A stretch of 64,000 nucleotides of DNA from Streptomyces sp. CB01373 (GCF_002803075.1 NZ_NNBK01000010.1:208184-272183); one strand, 5' to 3'; numbered from the stretch's first letter, positions 30,517 through 39,407 are shown. Program-made: numbers and translations. Notes: generated from the sequence alone by a model not told the origin.

Positions 30517-31338
30517 TCACCGGACGGCGGCCCGGCGGTAGGCCCAGGTGGCGACGGCCAGCGAGACCACCCCGACCCCGGCGCAGACGGCCATGTCGCC
30601 GGCCACCAGAGCCCAGTCGGGACGGGCCGCGAAAGTGTGGGCGTAGGCCTCCACGCCGTACGTGGACGGCAGCAGGTCACGCAGCAGCCGTACCGCCTCG
30701 GGCATGCGGTCGGGGGGCAGCACGCCCAGCAGCAGCGCCGCCGACATGCCCAACTGTCCCAGCAGTGTGGCCAGTTCCGGGCGCGGTGCGAGCAGCCCGC
30801 AGGCCGCGCCGAGCCCGGAGAGCGCGGCACCGGCGAGCGGGATCACCACCACCAGCACCCACAGGTTGCCGAGCGGCAGCCCGAACAGCACGCACCCGAA
30901 CACGGCGGTCACGAGCGTGCCCGGCACCGTGAAGGAGGCGTACGCGGCCGCCGCGCCCAGCACCACGGCCGCGGGCGGCACCGGGAGCGTCGCGTAGTGG
31001 TCGAGCCCGCCGCTGGCCCGCAGCTGCCCGAAGTACTGGGCGAGCAGGTTCAGCGCGACGAAGGCGACCACGACGACCGAGGCGCCGGACACCACGTATT
31101 GGGCCTCGCTGCCGCCGTCGACCACGCCCCGCATCATGACCATGATGCCGACGGACTGGAAGGTCGCCACGAACAGCAGCGGGAGCCTCGCCACCCGCGC
31201 CCGGGACAGCTGGGCCCGGTACACGGCGGCCAGCGACGGCCACAGCCGCGCCCGCGGCCCGAGCACGGCCGCGTCACCGGAAACGCCGTCCTGTACGGCC
31301 GTCGCGCCCGGCAGCACACCGGCGGGTACGACACTCAC
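30517..31338 (-). CDS. ABC-2 type transporter permease
   Basis: A 273-aa integral membrane subunit with six hydrophobic segments (LPLLFVATFQSVGIMVMMRG, VVSGASVVVVAFVALNLLAQ, AVVLGAAAAYASFTVPGTLV, LVVVIPLAGAALSGLGAACG, LLGQLGMSAALLLGVL and a C-terminal helix VAGDMAVCAGVGVVSLAVAT), the layout of ABC-2 export permeases. The amphipathic helix YFGQLRASGGLDHYATLPV and the loop LRDLLPSTYGVEAYAHTF are typical. GTG at 31338 has GGGAG about 10 bp upstream. It works with the ATPase at 31502-32521, most likely as a drug, lipid or peptide exporter; substrate unknown. Confidence 0.82.
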   Translation of the reverse strand: MSVVPAGVLPGATAVQDGVSGDAAVLGPRARLWPSLAAVYRAQLSRARVARLPLLFVATFQSVGIMVMMRGVVDGGSEAQYVVSGASVVVVAFVALNLLAQYFGQLRASGGLDHYATLPVPPAAVVLGAAAAYASFTVPGTLVTAVFGCVLFGLPLGNLWVLVVVIPLAGAALSGLGAACGLLAPRPELATLLGQLGMSAALLLGVLPPDRMPEAVRLLRDLLPSTYGVEAYAHTFAARPDWALVAGDMAVCAGVGVVSLAVATWAYRRAAVR

Positions 31339-31505
31339 GTCGAACTGCTCCCTTTCCCTGCGGCAGCGCACGCGGCCGACTTGTCCGTCGCGGCGAGCGC
31401 GGCGGGTACGGTCGTGTCTCCCGCACCGGACGGGTTCCCCCCGGCGCCCGCGTACTCCTCCACGGATCCGCCGGTCCCCGCGCTCATGCCGCTGATCCCG
31501 GTCAT
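31335..31505 (-). CDS. Putative 56-aa ORF coupling ABC ATPase and permease
   Basis: The ATG at 31505 overlaps the ATPase stop by 4 nt (ATGA) and the TGA at 31335-31337 overlaps the permease GTG by 4 nt. The frame between is open: 56 hydrophilic residues beginning TGISGMSAGTGGSVEEYAG and ending AACAAAGKGSSST. There is no signal, membrane segment or domain. The permease ribosome binding site lies inside its last codons. It may be a real small subunit, or an ORF kept only to maintain translational coupling. It is below the usual annotation size limit. Confidence 0.45.
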   Translation of the reverse strand: MTGISGMSAGTGGSVEEYAGAGGNPSGAGDTTVPAALAATDKSAACAAAGKGSSST

Positions 31506-32521
31506 GCCTTCACCAGCCCCTGCCGTGCGGCGCCGCCCAGCGCCAGGTACACGTCCTCCAGGCTGGGCGTGGTCAGCGTGAAGTCGTCCAGGGCGGCGAA
31601 CGCGGCACCGCCGGTGACCGTGGCCACGGCGGCGCGGGCCTCCTCGGGCGCCAGCCGCAGCGTCCAGCGGCGGCCCGCCTCGACGGCCCGTTCCCTGAGC
31701 GCGGCGACCTCAGCCACCTCCAGGGGCGCCCGCTCCCGCCACACCAGTTCCACCCGCACCTCGCCGGAGACCCGCTCCTTGAGCCGGGCCGGGGTGTCGC
31801 AGGCGATGACCCGGCCCCGGTCCAGGACGGCGACCCGGTCCAGGACGGTCTCGGCCTCGATGACGTTGTGGGTGACCAGGACGACGGTCGTGCCGCGTTC
31901 GGCGCGCCGCCGGTCGACGGCGGACCACACCGCCCGCCGGGCCACCGGGTCCATTCCGGTGGTCGGCTCGTCGAGCACCAGCAGCGGGCGCTCGCCGACC
32001 AGCGCGGCAGCGAGGCAGGCGAGCCGCCGCTGGCCACCGGAGAGCTTCTTCAGCGGGCGCCCGGCGATCGGGGTGAGACCCAGTTCGTCGAGGACGGCGT
32101 CCCGCTCGGCACGCGCCTGCCGGAGGTCCAGGCCGCGCAGCCGCCCGGTGGTCTCGGCGGCGAGCGAGACGGTCAGCTCGTCCAGGGCGGTGGACTCCTG
32201 CCCGAGGTAGGCGAGGATCCGCGCGGCGCGCTCGGGGTGCGCCACGATGTCGTGGCCGAGGATCTCGACCGTGCCGCTGTCGGGGCGCAGCAGCCCGGTG
32301 AGCTGGCGTACGAGGGTGGACTTGCCGGCGCCGTTCGGCCCGAGCAGCCCGAAGATCTCGCCACGCCGTACGTCGAGCTCCACCGCGTCGGTGGCCAGCA
32401 CCTCGGGCGTGCCGGGGGCACCGCGCCGGCCGCGCACCGCGGGGTAGGTCCGGGTCAGTCCGCGCACCGCGCACACGACGTCGTCCCCGGGGCGAAATGC
32501 CTGTGCCGTGCGCGTACTCAC
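31502..32521 (-). CDS. ABC transporter ATP-binding protein
   Basis: A 339-aa nucleotide-binding subunit of a DrrA/CcmA-like export system. Walker A is GLLGPNGAGKSTLVRQL, Q-loop YLGQESTALDELTV, signature LKKLSGGQRRLACLAAAL, Walker B PLLVLDEPTTGMDP and H-loop VVLVTHNVIEAETVL. The C-terminal ~90 residues (VRVELVWRERAPLEVAEVAA) match the DrrA-type accessory domain with the DDFTLTTPSLEDVYLALGG ending. GTG at 32521 lacks a Shine-Dalgarno sequence and may be leaderless. It is the first gene of the exporter operon; its stop is coupled to the small ORF and the permease follows. Confidence 0.9.
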   Translation of the reverse strand: MSTRTAQAFRPGDDVVCAVRGLTRTYPAVRGRRGAPGTPEVLATDAVELDVRRGEIFGLLGPNGAGKSTLVRQLTGLLRPDSGTVEILGHDIVAHPERAARILAYLGQESTALDELTVSLAAETTGRLRGLDLRQARAERDAVLDELGLTPIAGRPLKKLSGGQRRLACLAAALVGERPLLVLDEPTTGMDPVARRAVWSAVDRRRAERGTTVVLVTHNVIEAETVLDRVAVLDRGRVIACDTPARLKERVSGEVRVELVWRERAPLEVAEVAALRERAVEAGRRWTLRLAPEEARAAVATVTGGAAFAALDDFTLTTPSLEDVYLALGGAARQGLVKA

Positions 32522-32557
32522 AAGGGACGAGGGTACGGGGTCGCGGAGCCCCGCTCG

Positions 32558-32577
32558 TCCTCGGGGCGCCCCGAGGA
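32558..32577. terminator. Palindrome between NYN gene and ABC operon
   Basis: Perfect 20-bp palindrome TCCTCGGGGCGCCCCGAGGA, 16 bp downstream of the NYN-domain gene stop and 37 bp upstream of the ABC ATPase start (both minus strand). It could terminate the NYN transcript, or act as an operator for the ABC operon. Confidence 0.5.
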
Positions 32578-32592
32578 GGTCCGGTACGCGGT

Positions 32593-33810
32593 TCAGTCGC
32601 CGGCGGGGGCGCGCTCGGTGGAGGTCCGTACGTCGATCTCCCGCCAGAACCCGGCGCGGATGGCGTACCGGTCGTGCTCGTCGATCTGGTCGTCCTTGTG
32701 CGCGAGCAGCCCGAAGCGGGCGGCGTAGCGCAGCAGCTCGCCGTCGACGCGGTGCGGGACGCGGGGGTACATCGACGACAGTTTCTGCAGGTGCGACTGG
32801 TCGCCCAGCCGGTCCACCCAGCGCCTGGCGAAGACCTGTCCCACCTCGTACGGGTCGCCGCCGACCGTCGTGATGTCCTCCTCCCGGTCCGCCCACCGCT
32901 GCTCGGCCGTCGTCAGCTGGGCGAGCGTCGGCATGGAGGCGGCCTCGGGAGGCTCGGCGGGCGTGCCCGGCCGGTCCACCCAGCCCCGGTCCGAGGACCA
33001 GCGCAGCGTCGCCGTGGAGGGGTGCTGCGCGGGCGGGGCGCCGGGGGCGCGCAGGGCGGCCAGGTCCTTGGGCGTGGGCACGCCCTTGGCGGCGGGCACC
33101 CGCTCCTCGGTGCCGCCGCGCCCCGGGGCGGCGGCCGGGTGCTCCCGCGGTTCGGCGCGGCTCTCGGTGCCCGCGCTGAGCGTGGACTCGGGCAGCGGCG
33201 CGGAGAGGATCGCGGCGATCTCGGGGCGAGGCGCGGGCGGCGGCGCGCAGACACCGCCGAGTTCCTTGGCGCGTACGGCCTTGGTGATCCAGGTGCGGTC
33301 CAGCACGCGCCGCTCGTCGGCCTCGGCGACCAGGTCCTCGGACTGGTTGTAGTCGCCGTCGGCGGCCTGCACCGCCCACAGGTGTACGGCGACGCCGTGC
33401 TCCTTGGCGGCCATCATGCCGGGCAACAGGTCGCCGTCGCCGGTGACGAGGACGACGTCGGAGCAGGCGCGGTTGCGGGCCAGTTCGGTCAGTTCGGCGT
33501 GCATCGCGGCGTCGACGCCCTTCTGCGCCCAACGTCCGTCGCTGCGGGTGAGCGCGCCGAGCCGGACGGTGACCCGGGGCATCACGCGCAGCCGGCGGTG
33601 CTCGGGCTGCGGCACACGGTCGGGCGCGCCGTCGAACCAGTAGATGCGCAGCAGGGGCCGCTCGGTGTCGGACTCGGCCTGTTCACGCAGCCCCTGCACG
33701 AGAGCGGTGTGGTCGACGGTGATCCGGGACCGCGACGGCTCCCCGGCGAGGAGACTGGCCGCGGCGCCCAGCAGATACCCGGCGTCCACCAGGACGATGC
33801 AGCGGTCCAC
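32593..33810 (-). CDS. NYN (PIN-like) domain ribonuclease-type protein
   Basis: A ~405-aa protein with an N-terminal NYN domain of the PIN-like nuclease fold. The catalytic acidic residues are visible in CIVLVDAGYLLGAAASLL, QKGVDAAMHAELTELARN and SDVVLVTGDGDLLPGMMAA. A Pro/Ala-rich linker of about 110 residues follows, then a conserved C-terminal module (GQVFARRWVDRLGDQSHLQK with YPRVPHRVDGELLRYAARFG), probably a winged-helix-like nucleic-acid-binding domain. It is likely an RNA-processing nuclease; target unknown. The GTG at 33810 sits 8-9 bp after AAAGAGG; the GTG at 33819 is closer than usual to it. Tandem 12-bp repeats lie immediately upstream. Confidence 0.8.
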   Translation of the reverse strand: MDRCIVLVDAGYLLGAAASLLAGEPSRSRITVDHTALVQGLREQAESDTERPLLRIYWFDGAPDRVPQPEHRRLRVMPRVTVRLGALTRSDGRWAQKGVDAAMHAELTELARNRACSDVVLVTGDGDLLPGMMAAKEHGVAVHLWAVQAADGDYNQSEDLVAEADERRVLDRTWITKAVRAKELGGVCAPPPAPRPEIAAILSAPLPESTLSAGTESRAEPREHPAAAPGRGGTEERVPAAKGVPTPKDLAALRAPGAPPAQHPSTATLRWSSDRGWVDRPGTPAEPPEAASMPTLAQLTTAEQRWADREEDITTVGGDPYEVGQVFARRWVDRLGDQSHLQKLSSMYPRVPHRVDGELLRYAARFGLLAHKDDQIDEHDRYAIRAGFWREIDVRTSTERAPAGD

Positions 33811-33837
33811 GCGATCCACCCTCTTTCCGGGAGGTTG

Positions 33838-33879
33838 CTTCGGGATGTGCTTGGGGATGTACTTCGGGATGTGCTTCGA
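33838..33879. repeat. Tandem 12-bp repeat upstream of the NYN gene
   Basis: Three and a half copies of CTTCGGGATGTG (the second copy reads CTTGGGGATGTA), directly upstream of the NYN-domain gene and within its probable 5-prime leader. The function is unknown: it could be a regulator-binding array or a slippage-prone repeat. Confidence 0.8.
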
Positions 33880-34058
33880 GTCTGCCCGAACCGGCCAGGG
33901 TTAACGGCCCGAACTCGATCTTCGGCGTGGCGTTTCGGGAGCCCGCACCCCGACACCCCGCGTTACATACGGTAATTATCCAACATGCGTTCATTGTCGG
34001 CCTATGTGAATCTGGTCCCGGCCCTGGCCCCGAGATCCCCCACAGGAGGCTGATCACC

Positions 34059-34238
34059 ATGGCCAAGAACCGCAAGCAGGACCGCAGCCGGCAGAAGACG
34101 TCCGTGGCCGCGAACGGCCCGCAGGAGACGGAGCAGTCCGTGTCGGAACCGCAGGCCGAGCATCACGCCCACGGGCCGCAGACGAGTCCGACTGCCATGG
34201 CCCGCAAGGGACGTCAGAAACGCTTCGGCCACAACTGA
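34059..34238 (+). CDS. Small basic hydrophilic protein
   Basis: A 59-aa Lys/Arg/Gln-rich protein (AKNRKQDRSRQKTSVAANG at the start, AMARKGRQKRFGHN at the end), with no membrane segment and no known domain. The start is well supported: ATG at 34059 has AGGAGG at 34044-34049. It is monocistronic. Upstream lies an AT-rich patch (GTTACATACGGTAATTATCC, about 33963-33982) that is unusual for this genome and probably carries its promoter. It is followed by a good hairpin. It appears to be one of the small, probably stress- or ribosome-associated basic proteins common in Streptomyces; function unknown. Confidence 0.7.
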   Translation: MAKNRKQDRSRQKTSVAANGPQETEQSVSEPQAEHHAHGPQTSPTAMARKGRQKRFGHN

Positions 34239-34275
34239 CTCCGGTCCATGGACTGTTGAGCAAGTGCGGTAATCG

Positions 34276-34314
34276 ACGAGGGGCGTACCCGATGCGCACG
34301 GGCACGCCCCTCGT
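34276..34314. terminator. Convergent terminator (small basic protein / dnaE)
   Basis: A 15-bp stem (ACGAGGGGCGTACCC with its partner, one mismatch) and a 9-nt loop between the stop at 34238 and the dnaE stop at 34320. It can serve both strands. Confidence 0.8.
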
Positions 34315-34319
34315 TCATG

Positions 34320-37300
34320 TCAGCCCGCCAGGCAGGACGGGCCGAGCAGGACCTTCAGATCGCCGAACAGCGCCGGGTCCGGCTTGACCCGGTGCCGGTC
34401 CAGCCGTAGCACCGTCGTCCTGCTCGGCCCCTGGAGCCTGATGCGGACCTCGCTGTCGCCCTTGTGGTGGCTGAGGATCTCGCCGAGGCGGCTCACCATG
34501 GGCGGGGTCACCTTCAGCGCCGGGATGGTGAGGATCACCGGGGCGTTGGCCCCGGCGTTCGACAGGTCGGGGATCATCAGCTCCATCGCCACCAGGCGGG
34601 GCACGTCCTCCCGCTTGTCCAGGCGGCCCTTGACGAACACCACGGCGTCCTCGACGAGTTGGGTGGACACCAACTGGTAGGTCGCCGGGAAGAACATGCA
34701 CTCGATGGAGCCGGCGAGGTCCTCGACGGTGGCGATCGCCCAGGCGTTGCCCTGCTTGGTCATCTTGCGCTGGAGGCCGGAGATGATGCCGCCGATGGTG
34801 ACGACCGCGCCGTCGGCGTGCTCGCCGCCGGTGAGCTGGGAGATGCCCGCGTCGGCCTTGTCCGCGAGCACGTGCTCAAGACCGAACAGCGGGTGGTCGG
34901 AGACGTAGAGGCCGAGCATCTCCCGCTCCTGGGCGAGCAGATACGTCTTGTCCCACTCCTCGGAGGCGAACTCCACGTCAAGGCCGAAGCCGGGCTCGCC
35001 GCTGGTCTCCTCGCCCATTCCGCCGAAGAGGTCGAACTGGCCCTCGGCCTCCTTGCGCTTGACCGCGACGACGTTGTCGATCATCGGCTCGTACTGCGCG
35101 GTGAGGCCCTTGCGGGTGTGCCCCATCTCGTCGAAGGCGCCGGCCTTGATCAGCGACTCGGTGGTGCGCTTGTTGCAGACCACCGCCTCGACCTTGTCGA
35201 GGTAGTCGGGGAACGACGAGTACTTCCCCTTGGCCTTGCGGGACTTGATGATCGACTCGACGACGTTGGTGCCGACGTTGCGCACGGCGGAGAGGCCGAA
35301 GAGGATCACGTCGTCGCCCTGGGCGGCGAAGTTCGACTGGGACTCGTTGACGTTGGGCGGGAGCACCCGGATGCCCATGCGGCGGCACTCGTTGAGGTAG
35401 ACCGCCGACTTGTCCTTGTCGTCCTTGACGGAGGTCAGCAGGCCCGCCATGTACTCGGCGGGGTGGTTGGCCTTCAGATAGGCGGTCCAGTACGACACCA
35501 GGCCGTACGCGGCCGAGTGGGCCTTGTTGAACGCGTAGCCGGCGAAGGGGACCAGCACGTCCCACAGGGCCTGGATGGCCTCGTCGCTGTAGCCGTTCTT
35601 CTGGGCACCGGCCTGGAAGATGGTGAAGTTCTTCGCCAGTTCCTCGGGCTTCTTCTTGCCCATCACGCGGCGGAGGATGTCGGCCTCGCCGAGCGAGTAG
35701 CCCGCGATGATCTGGGCGGCCTTCTGCACCTGCTCCTGGTAGACGATCAGGCCGTAGGTGACCGCGAGGACCTCCTCGAGGGGCTCCTCGAGCTCCTTGT
35801 GGATCGGCGTGATCTCCTGGAGCTTGTTCTTGCGCAGCGCGTAGTTGGTGTGCGAGTCCATGCCCATCGGGCCGGGACGGTAGAGCGCCGACACGGCCGA
35901 GATGTCTTCGAAGTTGTCGGGCTTCATCAGGCGCAGCAGCGAGCGCATGGGGCCGCCGTCGAACTGGAACACACCGAGTGTGTCGCCGCGCTGGAGCAGT
36001 TCGAAGGTCTTGGGGTCGTCCAGCGGGAGGCCGAGGAGATCGATGTCGATCCCCTTGTTGGACTTCACCATCTTGACGGCGTCATCCATGATCGTCAGGT
36101 TGCGCAGGCCGAGGAAGTCCATCTTCAGCAGGCCGAGCGACTCGCAGCTCGGGTAGTCCCACTGCGTGATGGTCACGCCGTCGGTGTGCCGGACCCAGAC
36201 GGGCACGTGCTCGGTGATGGTCTCGCTGGACATGATCACGCCTGCGGCGTGCACGCCCATCTGCCGGACCAGGCCCTCGACGCCCTTGGCGGTGTCGATG
36301 ACCTTCTTCACGTCCGGCTCGTTCTCGTACATCCCCCGGATCTCGCCCGCCTCGTTGTAGCGAGGGTGCGAGGGGTTGGTGATGCCGTCCAGGTCGATGC
36401 CCTTGCCGAGGACGTCGGCGGGCATCGCCTTGGTGAGCCGGTCGCCCATCGCGTACGGGTAGCCCAGCACACGCGCGGAGTCCTTGATCGCGTTCTTGGC
36501 CTTGATCTTGCCGTACGTGCCGATCATGGCGACCTTGTCGGCGCCGTACTTCTCCGTCACGTACCTGATCACCTCGACGCGCCTGCGCTCGTCGAAGTCG
36601 ATGTCGACGTCGGGCATCGAGATGCGCTCGGGGTTGAGGAACCGCTCGAAGATCAGGCCGTGCGGGATCGGATCGAGGTCGGTGATGCCCATGGCGTACG
36701 CGACGATCGAGCCGGCCGCGGAGCCGCGGCCGGGACCGACCGCGATGCCGTTGTTCTTGGCCCACATGATGAAGTCGGCGACCACGAGGAAGTAGCCGGG
36801 GAAGCCCATCGAGATGATGACGTCCATCTCGTAGTCCGCCTGCTTCTGGCGGTCCTCGGGGATGCCGCCGGGGAAGCGGCGCTCCATGCCGCGGCGGACC
36901 TCCTCCTTGAACCAGGTGATCTCCGTGTAGCCGTCGGGGATGTCGAACTTCGGCATCAGGTTCTTCTCGACGAACATGCCCGTGGTGTCGACCATCTCGG
37001 CGACCAGGAGCGTGTTGGCGCAGCCCTCCTGCCAGGCGTCCGAGGAGTCGATGGCGTACATCTCCTCGGTCGACTTCAGGTAGTAGCCGGTGCCGTCGAA
37101 CCTGAAGCGGTCGGGGTCGGAGAGGTTCTTGCCGGTCTGGATGCACAGCAGGGCGTCGTGCGCGCCGGCCTCGTGCGCGTAGGTGTAGTGCGAGTCGTTG
37201 GTGACCAGGGGCGGGATGCCGAGCTTCCGGCCGATCTCCAGCAGGCCGTCGCGGACCTTGCGCTCGATGTCGATGCCGTGGTCCATCAGCTCCAGGAAGT

Positions 37301-37859
37301 AGCGGTCCTTGCCGAAGATGTCCTGGTAGTCGGCGGCGGCCTTCAGGGCCTCGTCGAAGTGGCCGAGGCGCAGCCGGGTCTGCACCTCGCCGGAAGGGCA
37401 GCCGGTGGAGGCGACGACGCCCTCGGACCACTGGGCGATCGTCTCCTTGTCCATTCGGGGCCACTTCTGCAGCCAGCCCTCGGCGTAGGCGTCGGAGGAG
37501 AGGCGGAAGATGTTGTGCAGGCCGGTCCTGTTCACCGCCCACATCGTCTTGTGGGTGTAACCGCCGGAACCGGAGATGTCGTCGCGCTTCTGGTGCGGCT
37601 GGCCCCACAGGATCTTGCGCTTGTTGCGCCGGGACTCGGGGGCGACATACGCCTCGATCCCGATGATCGGGGTGATTCCGGCCTTCTTCGCGGTGTGGAA
37701 GAAATCGTAAGCGCCGTGGAGGTTGCCGTGGTCGGACATGGCGATGTGCGTCATGCCCATCTCGTTGCACGCGTTGAACATGTCCTTCAGCCGCGCGGCA
37801 CCGTCCAGCAGCGAGTACTGGGTGTGGACGTGCAGGTGCGTGAACGGCGGCTTCGACAC
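34320..37859 (-). CDS. dnaE: DNA polymerase III alpha subunit (DnaE1)
   Basis: Replicative polymerase, 1179 aa. The N-terminal PHP domain (FTHLHVHTQYSLLDGA, AMSDHGNLHGAYDFF, TGCPSGEVQTR, PLVTNDSHYTYAHEAGAHDA) retains the His/Asp/Cys metal ligands found in actinobacterial DnaE1 with intrinsic proofreading. Polymerase-domain signatures are AVGPGRGSAAGSIVAYAMGI, the catalytic Asp pair in SMPDVDIDFDERRR, GTYGKIKAKNAIKD, LGVFQFDGGPMRSLLR and FNKAHSAAYGLVSYWTAYLK. The C-terminal region holds an OB fold (VTIGGIISGLQRKMTKQGN). GTG at 37859 follows GGAGG with 6-7 bp spacing; the open frame extends 62 codons further without support. It is monocistronic and convergent with the small basic protein gene. 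Confidence 0.97.
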   Translation of the reverse strand: MSKPPFTHLHVHTQYSLLDGAARLKDMFNACNEMGMTHIAMSDHGNLHGAYDFFHTAKKAGITPIIGIEAYVAPESRRNKRKILWGQPHQKRDDISGSGGYTHKTMWAVNRTGLHNIFRLSSDAYAEGWLQKWPRMDKETIAQWSEGVVASTGCPSGEVQTRLRLGHFDEALKAAADYQDIFGKDRYFLELMDHGIDIERKVRDGLLEIGRKLGIPPLVTNDSHYTYAHEAGAHDALLCIQTGKNLSDPDRFRFDGTGYYLKSTEEMYAIDSSDAWQEGCANTLLVAEMVDTTGMFVEKNLMPKFDIPDGYTEITWFKEEVRRGMERRFPGGIPEDRQKQADYEMDVIISMGFPGYFLVVADFIMWAKNNGIAVGPGRGSAAGSIVAYAMGITDLDPIPHGLIFERFLNPERISMPDVDIDFDERRRVEVIRYVTEKYGADKVAMIGTYGKIKAKNAIKDSARVLGYPYAMGDRLTKAMPADVLGKGIDLDGITNPSHPRYNEAGEIRGMYENEPDVKKVIDTAKGVEGLVRQMGVHAAGVIMSSETITEHVPVWVRHTDGVTITQWDYPSCESLGLLKMDFLGLRNLTIMDDAVKMVKSNKGIDIDLLGLPLDDPKTFELLQRGDTLGVFQFDGGPMRSLLRLMKPDNFEDISAVSALYRPGPMGMDSHTNYALRKNKLQEITPIHKELEEPLEEVLAVTYGLIVYQEQVQKAAQIIAGYSLGEADILRRVMGKKKPEELAKNFTIFQAGAQKNGYSDEAIQALWDVLVPFAGYAFNKAHSAAYGLVSYWTAYLKANHPAEYMAGLLTSVKDDKDKSAVYLNECRRMGIRVLPPNVNESQSNFAAQGDDVILFGLSAVRNVGTNVVESIIKSRKAKGKYSSFPDYLDKVEAVVCNKRTTESLIKAGAFDEMGHTRKGLTAQYEPMIDNVVAVKRKEAEGQFDLFGGMGEETSGEPGFGLDVEFASEEWDKTYLLAQEREMLGLYVSDHPLFGLEHVLADKADAGISQLTGGEHADGAVVTIGGIISGLQRKMTKQGNAWAIATVEDLAGSIECMFFPATYQLVSTQLVEDAVVFVKGRLDKREDVPRLVAMELMIPDLSNAGANAPVILTIPALKVTPPMVSRLGEILSHHKGDSEVRIRLQGPSRTTVLRLDRHRVKPDPALFGDLKVLLGPSCLAG

Positions 37860-38081
37860 GGTTCGGCCTCCATGGACAACATAGACGACGGGCTGCGGAC
37901 AGTCCGGTGAACAGCGTCGAAGTCTATGCCCCGGCACTGACACGCGACCGCGTTCCAGCCGTACCTTCGGGCGGGACAAGCACGGGCACTCCGCCGCACC
38001 GCCGGACGTTGGTGTGGGGGAACGCCCCTGCCGGACCCACTCCACACGTCACGCACCACCCGCACCAGGAGGCACTCCGCG

Positions 38082-39407
38082 ATGTCAGCGATGTCGGTCC
38101 CCCAGCTCAGCGACGAGCAGCGCGGCAAGGAGATCATCGCCGTCCTCGACACCGCCTTCGGCGAGCTCCTGGCCGACGATCCGGACGCGCTCGGCATGAG
38201 GTTGCGGAGGATGGCGTCCTCGGCCCTCGCGTTCCACCGGGGCACGGCCTGTCTCTTCCACCACGACCTGAGCGGCGACCGGCGGGGCGGCCCGTACCTG
38301 GACGACCGCACCTCGCGGGTGTGGATCCACGGCGATCTGCACGCGGAGAACTTCGGCACCTACATGGACGCCGACGGCCGGCTGGTCTTCAGCGCCACCG
38401 GCTTCGACGAGGCGTATGTCGGCCCCTTCACCCTGGACCTCAAGCGGTTCGCCGCCTCCCTCGCCCTCGTCGGGTACTCCAAGGCGCTCAGCGACGAGCG
38501 GATCACCGAGCTGGTGACGCTGTACGCGAGCGCGTACCGCGACCGGATCCACGCCCTGGCCACCGGCGCCAAGAGCGACGAGGTGCCGCCCTTCACCCTC
38601 GACACCGCCGACGGCCCGCTTCTGGACACGCTGCGTGACGCCCGCTCGCTGACCCGTGCCGGGCTGCTGGAGTCGATGACCGGGATCCGCGACTTCGAGC
38701 GCCGCTTCGCGCCCGGCGGCGGCGCGGTCGAGCTGGACGCCGCCACCCGCTACAAGGTCCTCGCGGCCTTCGACGGCTATCTGGAGACCCTGCCGGAGGC
38801 GTCGCTGGCCCGCCCGGAGTCCTACCGCGTCAAGGACGTCGTCGGCCGCCGCGGGATCGACCCGGCCGGGCTGTCGTACGACATCCTCCTGGAGGGGCCC
38901 AGCGACGCCCTGGAGCACGACGTGGTGATCTCCGTCCAGCGGGCCCGGACCCCGGCGGCCGCCCGGCACATCACGGACCAGGCGATCCACGACCACTTCC
39001 AGCACGAGGGCCACCGCACGGTGGTCTGCCGCCGTGCCCTCCAGGCGCACACCGACCCGTGGCTGGGCTGGACCGAGCTGGACGGCGCGGGCCGGCTGGT
39101 CACCGAGGTCTCGCCGTACGCCGTGGACCTCGACTGGGACGACATCGACGACCCGGAGGAGATCGCGCAGGTGGTCGCCGACCTGGGCCGGGCCACGGCC
39201 GCCATGCACGCGGCGGCGGACGACGCCTCGGGCGAGTCGCTGGTGCCGTTCTCCACCGAGCGGGCCATCGACGCGGCGATCGCGGGCGACGAGGAGGGCT
39301 TCGCGCCGCTGCTCGTCGACTTCGCGCACGCCTACGGCGCACGCGCGCGTGCCGACCACCGCGTCTTCGTGGAGCTGCTGCGCAACGGGGGGATTCCGGG
39401 TCTGTGA
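38082..39407 (+). CDS. DUF2252 family protein (kinase-like fold)
   Basis: A 441-aa protein of the DUF2252 family. Phosphotransferase-like motifs are visible: MASSALAFHRGTACLFHHDL, the catalytic-loop-like VWIHGDLHAENFGTYMD (HGDxHxxN, as in aminoglycoside phosphotransferase-type kinases) and FDEAYVGPFTLDLKRFAAS. The C-terminal half contains YDILLEGPSDALEHDVVISV and VVCRRALQAHTDPWLGWTEL. It may be an atypical small-molecule kinase; substrate unknown. ATG at 38082 has AGGAGG 9 bp upstream. It is divergent from dnaE and appears to be transcribed with the following membrane protein. Confidence 0.85.
   Translation: MSAMSVPQLSDEQRGKEIIAVLDTAFGELLADDPDALGMRLRRMASSALAFHRGTACLFHHDLSGDRRGGPYLDDRTSRVWIHGDLHAENFGTYMDADGRLVFSATGFDEAYVGPFTLDLKRFAASLALVGYSKALSDERITELVTLYASAYRDRIHALATGAKSDEVPPFTLDTADGPLLDTLRDARSLTRAGLLESMTGIRDFERRFAPGGGAVELDAATRYKVLAAFDGYLETLPEASLARPESYRVKDVVGRRGIDPAGLSYDILLEGPSDALEHDVVISVQRARTPAAARHITDQAIHDHFQHEGHRTVVCRRALQAHTDPWLGWTELDGAGRLVTEVSPYAVDLDWDDIDDPEEIAQVVADLGRATAAMHAAADDASGESLVPFSTERAIDAAIAGDEEGFAPLLVDFAHAYGARARADHRVFVELLRNGGIPGL

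Noticed and set aside
34464..37910. 1148-codon open frame on the plus strand opposite dnaE
   Set aside because: It is a shadow of dnaE in a high-GC genome: the product is Val/Leu/Arg/His repeats with no domain, while the minus strand encodes a complete DnaE.
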